64,000 nucleotides of DNA from Lichina pygmaea (Eukaryota; Ascomycota; Lichinomycetes; Lichinales; Lichinaceae). The notes under the pieces are model-generated. The model did not search any database and had not been told where the DNA came from. It was given only the letters and a program-made list of their open reading frames with translations. Positions 21,821 to 33,232 of the stretch are shown one piece after another. The number at the start of each line of letters is the position of its first letter. The first letter of the stretch is position 1. A program made the position numbers and the translations under genes. The DNA lies in contig OY730174.1 in NCBI GenBank assembly GCA_963422465.1, positions 2,692,914 to 2,756,913 on the forward strand, read 5' to 3'.

Positions 21821-23245
21821 ATGGCTCCCAAGAAGAAAAAACTCACCTTTTCAGAAAGTAACACCAGAGCTACACCAGCTATACTCTCCCAACCAGCTCC
21901 CAGTCTGGCTAGCACCCAGTCCAGCTCTCCTACCCCCCAACCAGCTCCCCAGAGTGACTACAAACTAGTAGACTTCTGGATCAAAACTCAACCAGTCCCA
22001 GAATCTATTCTGAAAAGCTGGGAAAATATCAAAAAGAACTCCTTCTCTACAGAAGCCCAGTCTAGCTCCACTGGCCTCACCAACAGAATCTTCCAGGAGC
22101 TGGAGAATATCAACAAGCGGCTGGACAAACAAGAAGCCAAGCCATCATATGCCCAGGCTGTCCAAAAATCTATTCCAGCACAAATCCCTCTACCTGCAAG
22201 AATTCTCAAAGAAGTTCTTGTACATCCTGGTATCCAGCCACCTGACATGGCTAATAGAACTCACATCCAGCTTTTCCAGGCTCTTCAAGACAGACTACCC
22301 AGCCCCTACAACAAGCAGGTCAGAGCAGTAAGGAAACTTCCTTCAGGGGATATCTTTATTAACACAGAAAGCCAAGAGACTAAAGTCTTCCTAGAGAAAA
22401 ACCCTGCCTGGGTATCAGCTATCTTCACAAAGGAAGCAACCATCCAGCCCAAGAGATTTCCAGTTCTGATCCATGGAGTCAGAACAGAAGATATCCAACC
22501 TGAAGACCTGGAGAAAACCCGCCAGATAATCCAGAACAGCAACCCATCTCTGAGCAAGCAAATCACCATCCTGAGAGCCTACTGGTCTAAGAAGGCTATA
22601 GCTCAAAAGAAGCCAGTTACCTCTCTCCACCTGGATCTGGCTACCCCTGAACAAGCCAATCTTTTGATTGAGAGTGGGCTAGTGCTGGGGCACAGGATGC
22701 ATGAAGCAGAACCTTTTCTGGCAGACACAGTTATTGCACAATGTTTCAAGTGCTTTGGCTATGGGCACCAAGCACGCTTCTGCAAGAACAAAGCTGTGTG
22801 TGGTGCCTGTGGAGGCCAGCATGAAAGGAGAGCCTGCCAAGTTCCTGAACAGCTTCTCAAGCCAAAATGCTGCAACTGCAGAGAAGCTCACCCAGCCTGG
22901 GCTAGTGTCTGTCCAGTACGCCAGGAAGCAGCCAAGAAGGCAAGAGAAGCATGGAACACACGCCCAGGAAAATATGAGATCCCAACAGCTACCTCTGTTC
23001 CAGCTCTACAACCCCCCCCCCAGTTATGTCTTTCCCTCTCTCTCAGTCTCTACCAGGGGGGAAAAAACATAAAACAGCTGAGCCAAGCAGAAGCTCAGAG
23101 AGACTCAGAGGTGCACTCCCAGAAGTGCAAATTCTTTCTTCAAGATCAGCCAACTCTGGAGGAAAGCTACCAGCTAACTTCTTCAAGATCTTTGATGCTG
23201 AGATGTCTGCATGAAAGACACAAAGCTGACACTTCTCCAGTATAA
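21821..23245 (+). CDS. LINE ORF1, Gag-like nucleic-acid-binding protein (474 aa)
   Basis: The protein starts with a Lys-rich patch and a Ser/Pro/Gln-rich low-complexity region. A central folded part follows, then three closely spaced zinc knuckles around residues 305-365 (motifs CFKCFGYGHQARFC, CGACGGQHERRAC and CCNCREAHPAWASVC). This is the layout of ORF1 proteins in the Tad1 clade, which bind the LINE RNA. The ATG at 21821 follows the 5' untranslated region. The stop at 23245 overlaps the ORF2 start by 35 nt in another frame, which suggests coupled translation or reinitiation. Confidence 0.9.
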   Translation: MAPKKKKLTFSESNTRATPAILSQPAPSLASTQSSSPTPQPAPQSDYKLVDFWIKTQPVPESILKSWENIKKNSFSTEAQSSSTGLTNRIFQELENINKRLDKQEAKPSYAQAVQKSIPAQIPLPARILKEVLVHPGIQPPDMANRTHIQLFQALQDRLPSPYNKQVRAVRKLPSGDIFINTESQETKVFLEKNPAWVSAIFTKEATIQPKRFPVLIHGVRTEDIQPEDLEKTRQIIQNSNPSLSKQITILRAYWSKKAIAQKKPVTSLHLDLATPEQANLLIESGLVLGHRMHEAEPFLADTVIAQCFKCFGYGHQARFCKNKAVCGACGGQHERRACQVPEQLLKPKCCNCREAHPAWASVCPVRQEAAKKAREAWNTRPGKYEIPTATSVPALQPPPQLCLSLSLSLYQGGKNIKQLSQAEAQRDSEVHSQKCKFFLQDQPTLEESYQLTSSRSLMLRCLHERHKADTSPV

Positions 23246-24704
23246 TGTGCAAAAAAGCCAATCAGTCCAAGAGCTACTGCTAGCAACCTCAGCTCTCCAA
23301 GAGGTGGACATTATTGCACTTCAAGAGCCCTGGAAAAACCCTCACCTAGAAACAAGCACTTCAACTGTTTTCTCTTCCTTTCTTCCTCTCTACTGTTCAG
23401 AGATTGGCAGAACACTTTTTCTTATTAATAAAAATCTGAAACTCTCTTCTCTTCATCCTACCTTCTGGAATAAAGACTTTGTTTCTCTTGAAATCTACTT
23501 GGAAAACTCTTCTACTTCTCTTTGGGTACATAATCTCTACTTCACCCCATCAAGTCAAGAAAACTACACAGAGGCATCAGAAGCTCTTCTCTGTTTACTC
23601 CAAAATACTTTACAAGAACAAGGACAACATATTCTTCTCACAGACTCAAATCTTCACCACCCAGACTGGTCAAAGAAAAGAAGACTGTACTCTGAGACTG
23701 CAAACAAGTTTCAAGACCTAATGAAAGATTTAAATCTGGATTTAGCTATTGCACCTTTCACCCCTACCAGAGCAAGATCTCTTTCTGAAAAACCATGTTC
23801 TTCTATTGATCTGTCTTTTATTTCTTCTTCTCTTTCTAACTCTCTGATTTTCTCTAAAGTGGCTCTTCAGTTCTTTCATGGGTCTGACCACAGACCTGTA
23901 CTAACCTGCCTGGACCTGGATCCTCCAAGGAAAATCTGGAAACCAGAAAGAAACTGGAGAACACTGGACTCAAACCTTGCAAGAGTAGAGTGTGAGAAGC
24001 TACATCTGCCCTTCCACTTCCAAGACAAATATGAAGTGGATGAGTACTTGGAGTATCTTGACAACTTTCTCCAAGAAATAGCAAGCAAATCCACACAGCT
24101 CCAGAAGCAATCTGGCCACTCAGTTCCCTGGTGGAATCAAGAGATCCAAAACAAGGTTAAAGAGGAAAGAAGAGTAAGAAGAAAAGTGCAAAAAAGGCAA
24201 GCAAGTCAAGAGGAACTTGAGCAAGCAACTAAGCTCAAGAAAAAAGCAGTCAGAGATGGAAAACAGAACACTTTCAGACACCAAATCCATGAGCTGGCCA
24301 GCTCTTCAAAGTTCTGGAAGCTTGCAAAGTGGGGAAAGTCCAAAGCCAACAAGACTTCTGATCTTCCTCTGGTTCCTGACCTGGAAACACAAGAAGGAAT
24401 AGCCAAAACCTTTGAGGAAAAGACTAAAGCCTTCTCACAACAGTTCTTTCCAAAAGCTCTAGTTCCAGAACCAGGCTCAGAAAGCTCCCAGACTATCTCT
24501 GAGATACAGCTCTCCCAGGAGGTAACATGTGAAGAAGTGGAGCAAATTCTGGCCAAGAAGAAACCTTTCACAGCAGGAGGGAGAGATAAGCTGCCAAATG
24601 GATTTCTGAGAGCTCTGGGGCCTGGGTTCTGCCAAGCTCTAGCTATTCTGACTTCAACATGCTGGAAACTGGAGTACTTCCCTGAAAGATTTAAGAGTGC
24701 AAAA
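23211..24704 (+). CDS. LINE ORF2, first part: AP endonuclease and RT approach
   Basis: ORF2 opens at 23211 inside the end of ORF1. The first 230 residues are an apurinic/apyrimidinic-type endonuclease, the enzyme that nicks target DNA. Visible motifs are LQYNV, QEPW, DSNLHHPDW, SSIDLSFIS and the terminal GSDHRPV with the catalytic Asp-His pair. A linker rich in Lys and Glu follows. The frame is then cut by Gypsy C at 24705 and continues open at 31003. No other damage is visible in this part. Confidence 0.9.
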
Positions 24705-25135
24705 TGTTAAAGGCCGGGCCGGGTTCACACAGAAACCGGTACGGTCTGTTGCTTCGTAGGGCGGATTCTAGACAGGGACTCGGTAGAGGAATAGACAGGT
24801 GGGGTAACTCTCCTGTGCTATTGTCTCAGTACGATGGATTCGTATTGTGTGTTGTGTTCAGTCTGGAGAGCTAATCCCTCCGGGCCCTTTGGGGGGTCTT
24901 TATACAGATGCCCCAAGGGGGGGGGTCTCCTCAAGGGGTATCATCCTTTTGCGTGGACGAGCTCCTCGCTTAGCTCCTGCTCGTCCACCAGACAAGCTCC
25001 TCGCTTAGCTCCTGCTTGTCCACCGGACGAGCTCCTCGCTTAGCTCTTGCTTGTCCACTGGATCAGTCGGATGTTGTTCTGTATGACTAACACTCCTCCC
25101 TCGCTTACCTGGGCTGTTCCGGCCTAGGCCTTAAC
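24705..25135 (-). repeat. 3' LTR of Gypsy C
   Basis: Matches 30531-30997. It contains the tandem unit with GAGCTCCTCGCTTAGCTCC at about 24955-25065. Confidence 0.9.
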
Positions 25136-25197
25136 ACTATCCCCTCTCTCCAAGAGTTCTGTCCCCAGATCCTTTTTGTTCCTGCTCCTCTTTTGTC

Positions 25198-25770
25198 ATG
25201 AACCAAAGCCAGACAACTCGAACTTGTCGTCGCAGTTTTCTCTCTTGTCGTATTGGCAAAATGGGCAAGGAATCAAAAATCGCATGCGGTGCTTGTCGTC
25301 GTGACCACACCAAGTGTGTCGTGAGCTCTGCGTCATCTTTTTGTTGTCGGTGTGTTGAGAAGGGTTGTCGCTGCGACCTTCATCTCTCGGAATCAGAATG
25401 GAAGAAGATGGAACTTGAGCGTGAGCAGCTCAAGGCTCAGCTGCGGGAGACTGATGACCAATTGTCAAAGTTACTTCCCTGGCAGATCTGCCTCCGCCGG
25501 CAGCTGGGTCATCTCTCACAGAAGGAGGCTGATGCCATCTGTTGTGAGCTGTCAGCCATCAAGGATCAAGAGTCCCTTGATGCTCAGGAACAAGAGGCCC
25601 TCCGCGTTATCCGCAAACAGGAGGCCTGTCAGGCTGCTGCTCCACCGTCCTTTGAGGACGTCTTCTCTTTGGAGGCTTTGGCTTCTCTTGAGCTGTTGTC
25701 TCTGTCAGACCTGGTCGCTGCGGGTTTGCTCGGTGGTAATCCACCAGCTTCTGGTTCATCACAGAGCTGA
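25198..25770 (+). CDS. Antisense accessory ORF of Gypsy C: Zn(II)2Cys6 protein with coiled coil (190 aa)
   Basis: The frame lies on the strand opposite to gag-pol, 62 bp inside the 3' LTR, and overlaps the chromodomain end by about 160 bp antisense. Residues about 28-56 give six cysteines spaced CX2CX6CX8CX2CX6C, a textbook GAL4-type binuclear zinc cluster, with basic residues in the first loop. A heptad-like Glu/Leu/Gln stretch (about residues 63-90) follows as a possible dimerisation helix. The acidic, Leu-rich C-terminus could activate transcription. An internal Met at 25261 is an alternative start. The frame is uninterrupted although the element's own genes are broken. Function is inferred. 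Confidence 0.65.
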   Translation: MNQSQTTRTCRRSFLSCRIGKMGKESKIACGACRRDHTKCVVSSASSFCCRCVEKGCRCDLHLSESEWKKMELEREQLKAQLRETDDQLSKLLPWQICLRRQLGHLSQKEADAICCELSAIKDQESLDAQEQEALRVIRKQEACQAAAPPSFEDVFSLEALASLELLSLSDLVAAGLLGGNPPASGSSQS

Positions 25771-28700
25771 AGTTTTTGGTTGGTTCCCACAAATTCTCCT
25801 CTTCGTCAAATCCTAACCACTTCACCAGGTACTCAGTTTTCTGTCTGTTTCTTCGACTATCCAGGATCCTTTCAACATTGTACTCTTCTTCGTCGTCCTC
25901 GAAGTTCCATTCTGTCTTGATCTCTGCGTCGCTGGGTGCTGGTTTGAGCAGCAAGACATGGAATACTCAGTGTATCCTTGCTTTTCGTGGCAGTCTCAGT
26001 CGATAGTTGACCTTCCCAGTGCGCTTCTTGATTTCGAATAGTCTGATTCGTACGTGGTCCAGCTTTTTGCTCAGTCGCTTCGAGCGCAGGTTCTTTGTTG
26101 ATAGGTAGACCTTATCCCCTCTTTCCAGGGTTGGTCCCTTCAACCTTTTGTTGTGTAATCAGCGGGCGGTGGTGTTCTGGGCATGGTCGATTGTTGTTTT
26201 CATCATCTTGTGCATAGCAGTGAGTTTGCTAACATCGACAACGTTGCCTTCTGCTGTTGCCTGCCATCGGGGGTTTCTTCCGTAGTTTGCAAAGAACAGT
26301 GTTGTCCCTGTCACACTGTGTTGCTGGTTGTTGTACGCAAACTGGGCTATTGGTAGCAGTTCCACCCAGTTATCCTGCTGGTGGTTGATGTAGTGTCGTA
26401 GATACTGCTCCATTGTCTGGTTTGTCCGCTCAGTTTGTCTGTCAGTTTGTGGGTGGTAGGCTGTTGACATCCTTGTATCAATGCCAAGTTGCCTTGTCCA
26501 CGTGTTCCAGAATTTCGAGGTGAAGAGTTTGTCTTGATCTGAGATAATTGTCTTTGGTAGCCCTCGGTGGCTTACCAGCTCTTTGAGTAGGACGCTTGCA
26601 AGTTTGTTCACGGTTCCTGACTCTTTCCACAGGACCAGGTGGGTATATTTGGTGAGCTTGTCAACAACCACCAAAATGCTATCGTATACCACCTTTGTTG
26701 CTGGGTCTGTTGACTTTGGCAACTTGACCACAAAATCCATCATGATAGTTTCCCATGGTGCCTCGGGTAGGTCTATTTGCTGTGCCTGCCCGTAGAGCTT
26801 ATGTCTTGATGGTTTGTTCTTCGCGCACTGTTCGCAGTTGCGGATGAACTCCGTCACCTTGCGCTTCATTCTGTCGAAGCAGTAGTTCCTTTGGATTTTC
26901 TCCAAGGTTTTATCTCGCCCGGGGTGTCTGTGCAAAGGCCTGTCATGGTGCCTCCGGATCACCTCCTCTTGTGCTCTTTCTGGCACAATTTCCTTTTTGT
27001 TTGCTGTCTTGTGGCCAAGGGTAAGGAGTGGACCCTTTATTTCCGTTATTGCCAGTTGGGGTTGGGCATAGACCAGGGTTTGTCCTCTTGTCGCTAGGAT
27101 TGGGTGTTCCTCTGTTGTTTTCTCATCCATCAGGTCTGGTCGCCTGCTGAGAGTGTCTGCTCAAGCATTTTCAGTGCTCTTCCGGTAGAGGATTTGGAAG
27201 TTGTATGATGCTAACAACTCTGCCCATCGAACTTGTTGTCAGTTTAGCTTCTTTGTTGTTGTGAAGTAAGCTAAGTTCTTGTGGTCTGAGTACATGTCTA
27301 CCGTGTATTTTGCCCCCTCCAAGTAAGGCCTCCATTCTTGGAATGTGTCGACGATTGCTAACAACTCTTTGTTGTGAACATTGTACCTCAGTTCTGGGCC
27401 AGAGAACTTTCTCGATCAGTACGCGACAGGGTGTAAGCGGTTGTCGGCGTCTGGTTGACACAAGCAGGATCCCAATGCTTGGTCCGAGGCATCAGTTTCC
27501 AGAATGATCCTCTTCTCGGGATCAAATGATGCCAAAATAGGTGTGGAGATGAATTTATCCTTCAACTCCTGGAAGGCTGCTCGCTGGCTCTCCCCCCACC
27601 TGAAAGATTTGTTCTTTCTGGTTAACTCTGTCAAGACTGCTGCTGTTCTTGAGTAGTCCTTGATGAATCATCGGTAGAAGTTCGCAAATCCTAGGAAGGA
27701 TTGTACTTCTTTGAGGTTTTTGGGTGTTGGCCAGTCTTGTACTGCTGCCGTCTTTGTGTCGTCCATTCGGATTCCTTCTGTTGTCAGGATTGACCCCAAA
27801 TATTCCACTTCTTTTGTGTGGAAAACACTCTTATCCAGGCGTAACCTTATTCCTGCTTTCTGGAGTGCATGTAGGATCTTCTTGACATGCTGTTTATACT
27901 CCTCCAAGGTTCCATTGGTGTATACCAAGACATCGTCAATATAAGCGGTGACAAATATGTCCAGGTATTGTCAGAGGACAGCGTTAATAAGTGATTGGAA
28001 TGTCACCAGTGCATTCGTAAGGCCAAATGGCATCACAGTATACTTGTAGTGCCCGTACCTCGTACGAAAGGCTGTCTTCCATTCTTCGCTGTCTTTCATC
28101 CTAACCAGGTTGAAAGCGCCTTGAATGTTGAACTTGGTAAACTATTTGGCTTCTTGGATCCGGTCTTGGATTTCTGATATCAATGGCAGTGGGTAGCGGT
28201 TCTTCACCGTAATCACATTTAGCCGCTGATAATCAACACACAGTCGAAGTTTGCTGTCTTTCTTTGGCACAAACAATATCGGGTATCCAGCTGGTGATGT
28301 TGAAGGTCTTATGAACTCTTTCGCTAGGTTCTCGTCCAGGTAGTCTCTCAGGGCCTCAAGCTCTTTTGCTGACAGAGTGTAGATAGGGCTGTGTGTGGGT
28401 TTTTTTCTGTCTTCCAGCGGAATCTTGTGGTCCCACTCCTGATGTTCTGGTAGTGTCGTGATCGCTGTTTCTTCGAACATCTCCTGGTATTCTTTATACT
28501 CACTTGGCAACTGCGGTGCCTGAGTCTCACCCACAGCGTCTTGCGTGGTGCAAAGTTGTTGTGTTCAGGGTTTCATCCAGGCCACACAGGCCTGCCCGCG
28601 CTGGTGGTATTTCTTCCACTATGTCAGTGAGATTTCTTTAATCGTCACCCCTGGTTCTGACATAACCAGTGTCCTGTCCGGAAAGACTAGTTGCCTTCTT

Positions 28701-30492
28701 TTCCAGTCAATCCTTGGGTTTTGTCTTTCCAACCACAGAAGTCCCAATATAACTTTGTGTGGTATCTGGACCAAGTCGAATTTCTCTGTTCCGATTGTCG
28801 TGCCATGGACACTCAGTCTCAGACTCTTGGTCTCCTTTGTCACTCATCCCTTGTCCTTGGAGAGTGGTGTTCCGTCCACTACCGTCAACTGGTAGGGGTC
28901 CTTCTTGCCTTGGACTGGAACCTTGTTTCTTCTGGCAAAGCTTTCTGACATGAAGTTGCCAGTCGCACCAGAGTTGATCATGGCCTTAGCCAACCGCCCA
29001 TTGACTCTGATCTTGATGTGAAAGTGCGGGCTGCAGGCTGTTGCGTCAAGGCTCAGCTTGACTCCTTCCTCCCAGGGTGTTGTCTTGCCTGCTCTTCCGA
29101 CCCCAGTTTTGAAGAGTGCTGCTAGTTTTTTAAGCCGCCTAGGCCCTGGGCCTGACGCTCTACCACGTGTTGTTTGCATCATGTGGTGGTGCATCATTCC
29201 CCCAGGTCTTGGTTGCAATCATCAGCAATGTCTCTGACCTGTATGATGCTGAGGGTATTGTCGACCCATCGTGACGCTTGCGTCTCCCCTATTTCCGATA
29301 GGGTTGCGTCCTGTTGTCAAAGGACAGGTTTGTCGGGGACTGGTGGTGGCTGGGCTTCCTTGTCGTCAACCTGTTCCTCCATATAGCTGGTTGTATCAAA
29401 CTCGGAGATCAGGTCGTCCTCCCAGTGGATTCTGTCAACCTTCCTTCAGACCTCGTCAAGGCGGTCCAAGGTTTCTTGGAGCATGTTCTCGAGTTTTTTG
29501 GCGTGTTGTCAGAGGTTGTCCTCCTCTCTGAGGAGTGCCACCTCAGGGTGATTGTGGGGCAGTGTGCCTTGGGGGGCTCTCTGGGGCTCCTCTGTCTCCC
29601 TGCCTTTCCAGGCGCTTGTGGTGTTCAACTACTTCCCTTTACTCTTCTTGTTCTTCTTCTTGCTCCTGCAGTTCACCGCGAGGTGGCCCACTTTCTGACA
29701 GTTGTAACACTTCTGTGTCTCCTTCTTTCATGGTTCTGCCACATCGATTTCCATGGGTACCAAGCTGTAGTTATCTTTGGCAGGTGTTGGCTTTTTCTTC
29801 ACCCATGGTTTTGTCTGCTTGCCTTGCTTCTCAAGCTCTCTCTCGAACTGTCGGTCGTCGATGCGAGCTGCAGTCTCAATCATTTTGTAGAGCTCGGTTG
29901 GTCGGTCTCCTCGCGTGATGTCATCCTTGACTTGTTCCTTGAGGCCTTGGTAGAATAGTGCTGTTAGTGCACTGTCCCCCCACTGGGTCCTCACTGCTAG
30001 TTGTTGGAACTTCGCCGCAAATTCCGATGCTGATCCAGTTTGCCGCAGTGCTTGGAGCTTTTGTTCCACATCCTTTTCCTTGTCAAGAATCCCAAACGTC
30101 TTTCTCATGGCTGTCTTAAAGGTTTTCAAGCTTCCCATGACCTGTCAGGTATTGTCTTCTTGCTCCTTGGGGTCTGCCTGATTGTCTAGGTAATCTCTTA
30201 AGTAGATGTTGAACCAAGCGAAGACTGGTCCTTCCAGGTAGGAGGCTGCAAATAGCACCTTCTCCTGGTCTGTCGGGAACTGGGCTGTGTTGAACCCATA
30301 GTAGAGCTCCAGTTGTGAGAAGAACAACTCCAGTCCTCCCCTGGATCCATCGTACCTCTTCGGGGCACCTACCTTCAAGGGCTTCGGGGGTAGGTTAACA
30401 ATAGGTGCTGCCTGGACAGCCTGGGCCTGAGCCGCCTGAGCAGCCTGGGCTTGGGCCGCCTGAGAAGGGGTAGGGCTTTGTGGATCCACCAT
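25607..30492 (-). pseudogene. Gag-pol remnant of Gypsy C
   Basis: On the minus strand: Gag about 29.7-30.49 kb with an Ala/Gln-rich start and a CCHC knuckle near 29.7 kb; protease about 28.85-29.2 kb; RT about 27.7-28.5 kb; RNase H about 27.2-27.6 kb; integrase about 26.16-27.13 kb, well preserved; chromodomain about 25.7-25.87 kb with EYLVKWLGF. The coding region has several breaks. Confidence 0.85.
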
Positions 30493-30530
30493 CGTATCAA
30501 GTCAGTGTCCTGTATGTTAGAGGCTGAAAC

Positions 30531-30997
30531 TGTTAAAGCTCGGGCTGGGTTCACACAGAAACCGGTACGGTCTGTTGCTTTGTAGGGCGGATTCTAGACA
30601 GGGACTTGGTAGAGGAATAGACAGGTGGGGTAACTCTCCTGTGCTATTGTCTCAGTACGATGGATTTGTATTGTGTGTTGTGTTCAGCCTGGAGAGCTAA
30701 TCCCTCCGGGCCCTTTGGGGAGTCTTTATACAGATGCCCCAAGGGGGGGGGTCTCCTCGAGGGGTATCATCCTTTTGCGTGGACGAGCTCCTCGCTTAGC
30801 TCCTGCTTGTCCACCGGACAAGCTCCTCGCTTAGCTCCTGCTTGTCCACCGGACGAGCTCCTCGCTTAGCTCCTGCTTGTCCACCGGACGAGCTCCTCGC
30901 TTAGCTCTTGCTCGTCCACCGGATCAGTCAGATGTTGTTCCGTATGACTAACACTCCTCCCTCGCTTACCTGGGCTGTTCCGGCCTAGGCCTTAACA
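30531..30997 (-). repeat. 5' LTR of Gypsy C
   Basis: Matches 24705-25135 and has one additional copy of the 35-bp unit (about 30778-30920). Confidence 0.9.
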
Positions 30998-31002
30998 CAA
31001 AA

Positions 31003-32751
31003 ACAGTCTGCTTGAGGAAACCTGGCAAGGGAACCTACAATCAAGCTAAAGCCTGGCGCCCTATAGCTCTGCTAAACACAACAGGCAAGCTGATGGAAGC
31101 TATTGCTGCAGCCAGACTAAGCAAGATAGCAGAAGAAGCTGGACTATTGCCAGATATCCAGATGGGCTTTAGGAAAGGAAGATCCACAGAAGCAGCACTT
31201 TTCCTTCTAACCTCCCAAGTGGAAAAAGTCTGGAAGGAAGGCATGGTTGCATCCCTACTCTCACTGGATATCTCAGGAGCCTATGACAGAGTTCTCCCCA
31301 AGATACTACAGCAAATTCTGAAAAGAAAAGGAATACCTGCCTGGCTAGCTTCCTGGATCTACTCCTTCTGTGATAAGCGCTCTACCACTCTTGTCTTTGA
31401 TGATTCTGAGTCTTATTCTATTCCTATTCATTGTGGAGTTCCTCAAGGTTCTCCATTATCCCCTATTCTTTTTCTATTCTACATTTCTGAATTGCATAAG
31501 ACTGTGCATACTCCCTCTTCTGGTGTATCTGCCCTGGGGTTTGCAGATGATACAAATCTGCTTGCTTTTGGTCACTCCTTGAAAAGTAACCTTCTGAAGT
31601 TAAAGAACACACACCACAAATGTCTATCCTGGGCTGCAAGACATGGAATGGTCTTCTCACCTGAGAAATATGAAATACTTCATTTTTCCAGAAGAAGATC
31701 AGACAATCTTCAGCTCAAGCTCAGACTGGGGAATGTGATTCTCAAACCAAAAGAAGAAGTGCGAGTACTTGGAGTGTACCTAGATGCAAAGCTCCACTGG
31801 CACAAACACCAGAGGATTATTCTTCAAAAAGCACAGAAAGCACTCTCTTCTCTTTCTAGAACTTCCTATTCTACTTGGGGCTTTCCAGTTCACACATCAC
31901 GTCTGGTGTACACTGCTATACTGAGATCTCTACTGAGCTATGCAGTGGGGATCTGGTTTAACCCTCTAAGAAAATCCTCCAATATCTCTTCTCTTGTTTC
32001 ATTTCAAAACAGATGCCTAAGACTTATTGGGGGTGCCTTCAAAGCCACTCCTTCTTTTCTATTAGAGAGTGAGCTTTTTCTTCTACCTCTAGACCTATAC
32101 TTTAAATTTCGCACTGCCTGTTTTCTTTCTTCTATTCAAAACTCCCCTCTCAAATACTTTCTTGACAGTATCTTTTCCACTATTTCCAGCTATGCCTCTC
32201 TCTTGAAGAAACCTTTAAAGGAATCCTCAACTATCTCTCCTAAGTGGAAATTCACTTGGTTAAGTCAAATAACTACTAACCAGGCTAGTTCAAAGAAAGA
32301 ACTACAAAAGCTCTTTACTAAAGAGTGGGAAGACCAATGGGAAGAGAAGAAAAGAAGAAGCTATCCAGGCTGGCAGACTTTCTGTCAAAAGCCACACAAA
32401 AACAATCTGAAGCTCTACAAAGAGTTACAGAAAGCTGAGGCAAGTCTACTACTGCAAATCAGGACTGGAAGAATTGGTCTGGCAAGTTTTCTTTTCAGAG
32501 CTGGAGCTCCTGACTTCCCTACCCCACTATGTGTGTGTGGCCAAGCAGAAGAAACTGCAAAACATATCACCTCTTCATGCCCCCTTTATTCAAGACAAAG
32601 ACAACAAGTCTCTTTTAATCCCCAAGACTTCACCACTATTATTTCAAACCCAGAGCTACTACAGAAGTTCTTGTACTGGTTTATGTCTTTGAAAAGACTA
32701 AACCAGTTTAATCTAGCTTTCAAACTCCACTATTCCCAATCTAATACCTAG
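31003..32751 (+). CDS. LINE ORF2, second part: reverse transcriptase and C-terminal zinc motif
   Basis: This stretch contains the RT fingers and palm. Motifs include RPIALLNTTGKL, QMGFRKGRSTEAA, LSLDISGAYDRV, GVPQGSPLSP and the catalytic GFADDTNLL. A long thumb-like region follows, ending in CVCGQAEETAKHITSSC, a Cys/His motif common in LINEs. I see no RNase H domain, which many Tad1 relatives carry. The stop is at 32751, followed by about 170 bp of 3' untranslated region and the A-rich tail. Confidence 0.9.
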   Translation, partial: TVCLRKPGKGTYNQAKAWRPIALLNTTGKLMEAIAAARLSKIAEEAGLLPDIQMGFRKGRSTEAALFLLTSQVEKVWKEGMVASLLSLDISGAYDRVLPKILQQILKRKGIPAWLASWIYSFCDKRSTTLVFDDSESYSIPIHCGVPQGSPLSPILFLFYISELHKTVHTPSSGVSALGFADDTNLLAFGHSLKSNLLKLKNTHHKCLSWAARHGMVFSPEKYEILHFSRRRSDNLQLKLRLGNVILKPKEEVRVLGVYLDAKLHWHKHQRIILQKAQKALSSLSRTSYSTWGFPVHTSRLVYTAILRSLLSYAVGIWFNPLRKSSNISSLVSFQNRCLRLIGGAFKATPSFLLESELFLLPLDLYFKFRTACFLSSIQNSPLKYFLDSIFSTISSYASLLKKPLKESSTISPKWKFTWLSQITTNQASSKKELQKLFTKEWEDQWEEKKRRSYPGWQTFCQKPHKNNLKLYKELQKAEASLLLQIRTGRIGLASFLFRAGAPDFPTPLCVCGQAEETAKHITSSCPLYSRQRQQVSFNPQDFTTIISNPELLQKFLYWFMSLKRLNQFNLAFKLHYSQSNT

Positions 32752-32955
32752 ATTCTCTTCTCTTACCAGAAACTTCAAGATTTCTTTTGTTACATTCCCT
32801 AGTCACACCCTGCCTTCAGTTTTTATCCCTTAAAAGGTTTTCTGAAGGAGTTCACTATTAGCTAGAAGATCTGCATGGCTGTAAAGCTACTACCAGTGTA
32901 AGAATCAAATAAATAAAATAAAAATGTCTGGGCTTAGTGCCCAACATCTCCGTAC

Positions 32956-33232
32956 TGTCACGGTTCTGGCCCAGTTGCATATCTGGCACAAGTCACGCAC
33001 CTTGCCGGGAAGTCCCATCTGCACTGTTGCCTGCTTGCTCCGCCGTTGCCTGATCCCCTGCCTATAAGAACTTCTCCTGCTCCCCCAGCTTCTTCTCTTC
33101 TTTTTTTCTCTTTTTCTTCCTTCCTTGTCTTTCGTCTTGTACATCAATCCAAGTCTCAAGTCTCAAGCCAAGTCAGGTCAAGGTTACTGGATCAGTTAGG
33201 CTTGAGTTCTGCTCTGCCATTGCCTCGTCACA
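32956..33232 (+). repeat. Solo LTR of Gypsy family A
   Basis: The 277-bp LTR is flanked by a perfect CGTAC duplication (32951-32955 and 33233-33237). It matches 5173-5451 and the reversed LTRs at 6101-6367 and 20603-20879. Promoter-like CT-rich and TATAAG sequence is present. Confidence 0.92.

Larger units (their letters stand above)
24705..30997 (-). mobile_element. Ty3/Gypsy chromovirus, family C, inserted in LINE ORF2
   Basis: LTRs at 30531-30997 (467 bp) and 24705-25135 (431 bp) share TGTTAA...TTAACA ends and very high identity. They differ mainly in the number of a 35-bp repeat (about three copies left, four right). A perfect CAAAA duplication flanks it (24700-24704 and 30998-31002). 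On the minus strand it encodes Gag with a knuckle, protease, RT, RNase H, integrase and chromodomain. An additional plus-strand frame lies between the chromodomain and the 3' LTR. It is young but broken, with several interruptions in gag-pol. Confidence 0.92.
21327..32923 (+). mobile_element. Full-length Tad1-clade LINE, structurally intact except for Gypsy C inside
   Basis: A 12-bp duplication, ATGTCTGGGCTT, flanks the element (21315-21326 and 32924-32935). It has a 5' untranslated region of about 490 bp with imperfect repeats, ORF1, an overlapping ORF2 and an A-rich tail of AATAAA-like repeats. Gypsy C (24705-30997) sits in ORF2 with a CAAAA duplication; before and after it the ORF2 frame is open. 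Own length is about 5.3 kb. The full 5' end and open frames indicate a recently active copy. It lies in the family B type LTR remnant. Confidence 0.9.
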
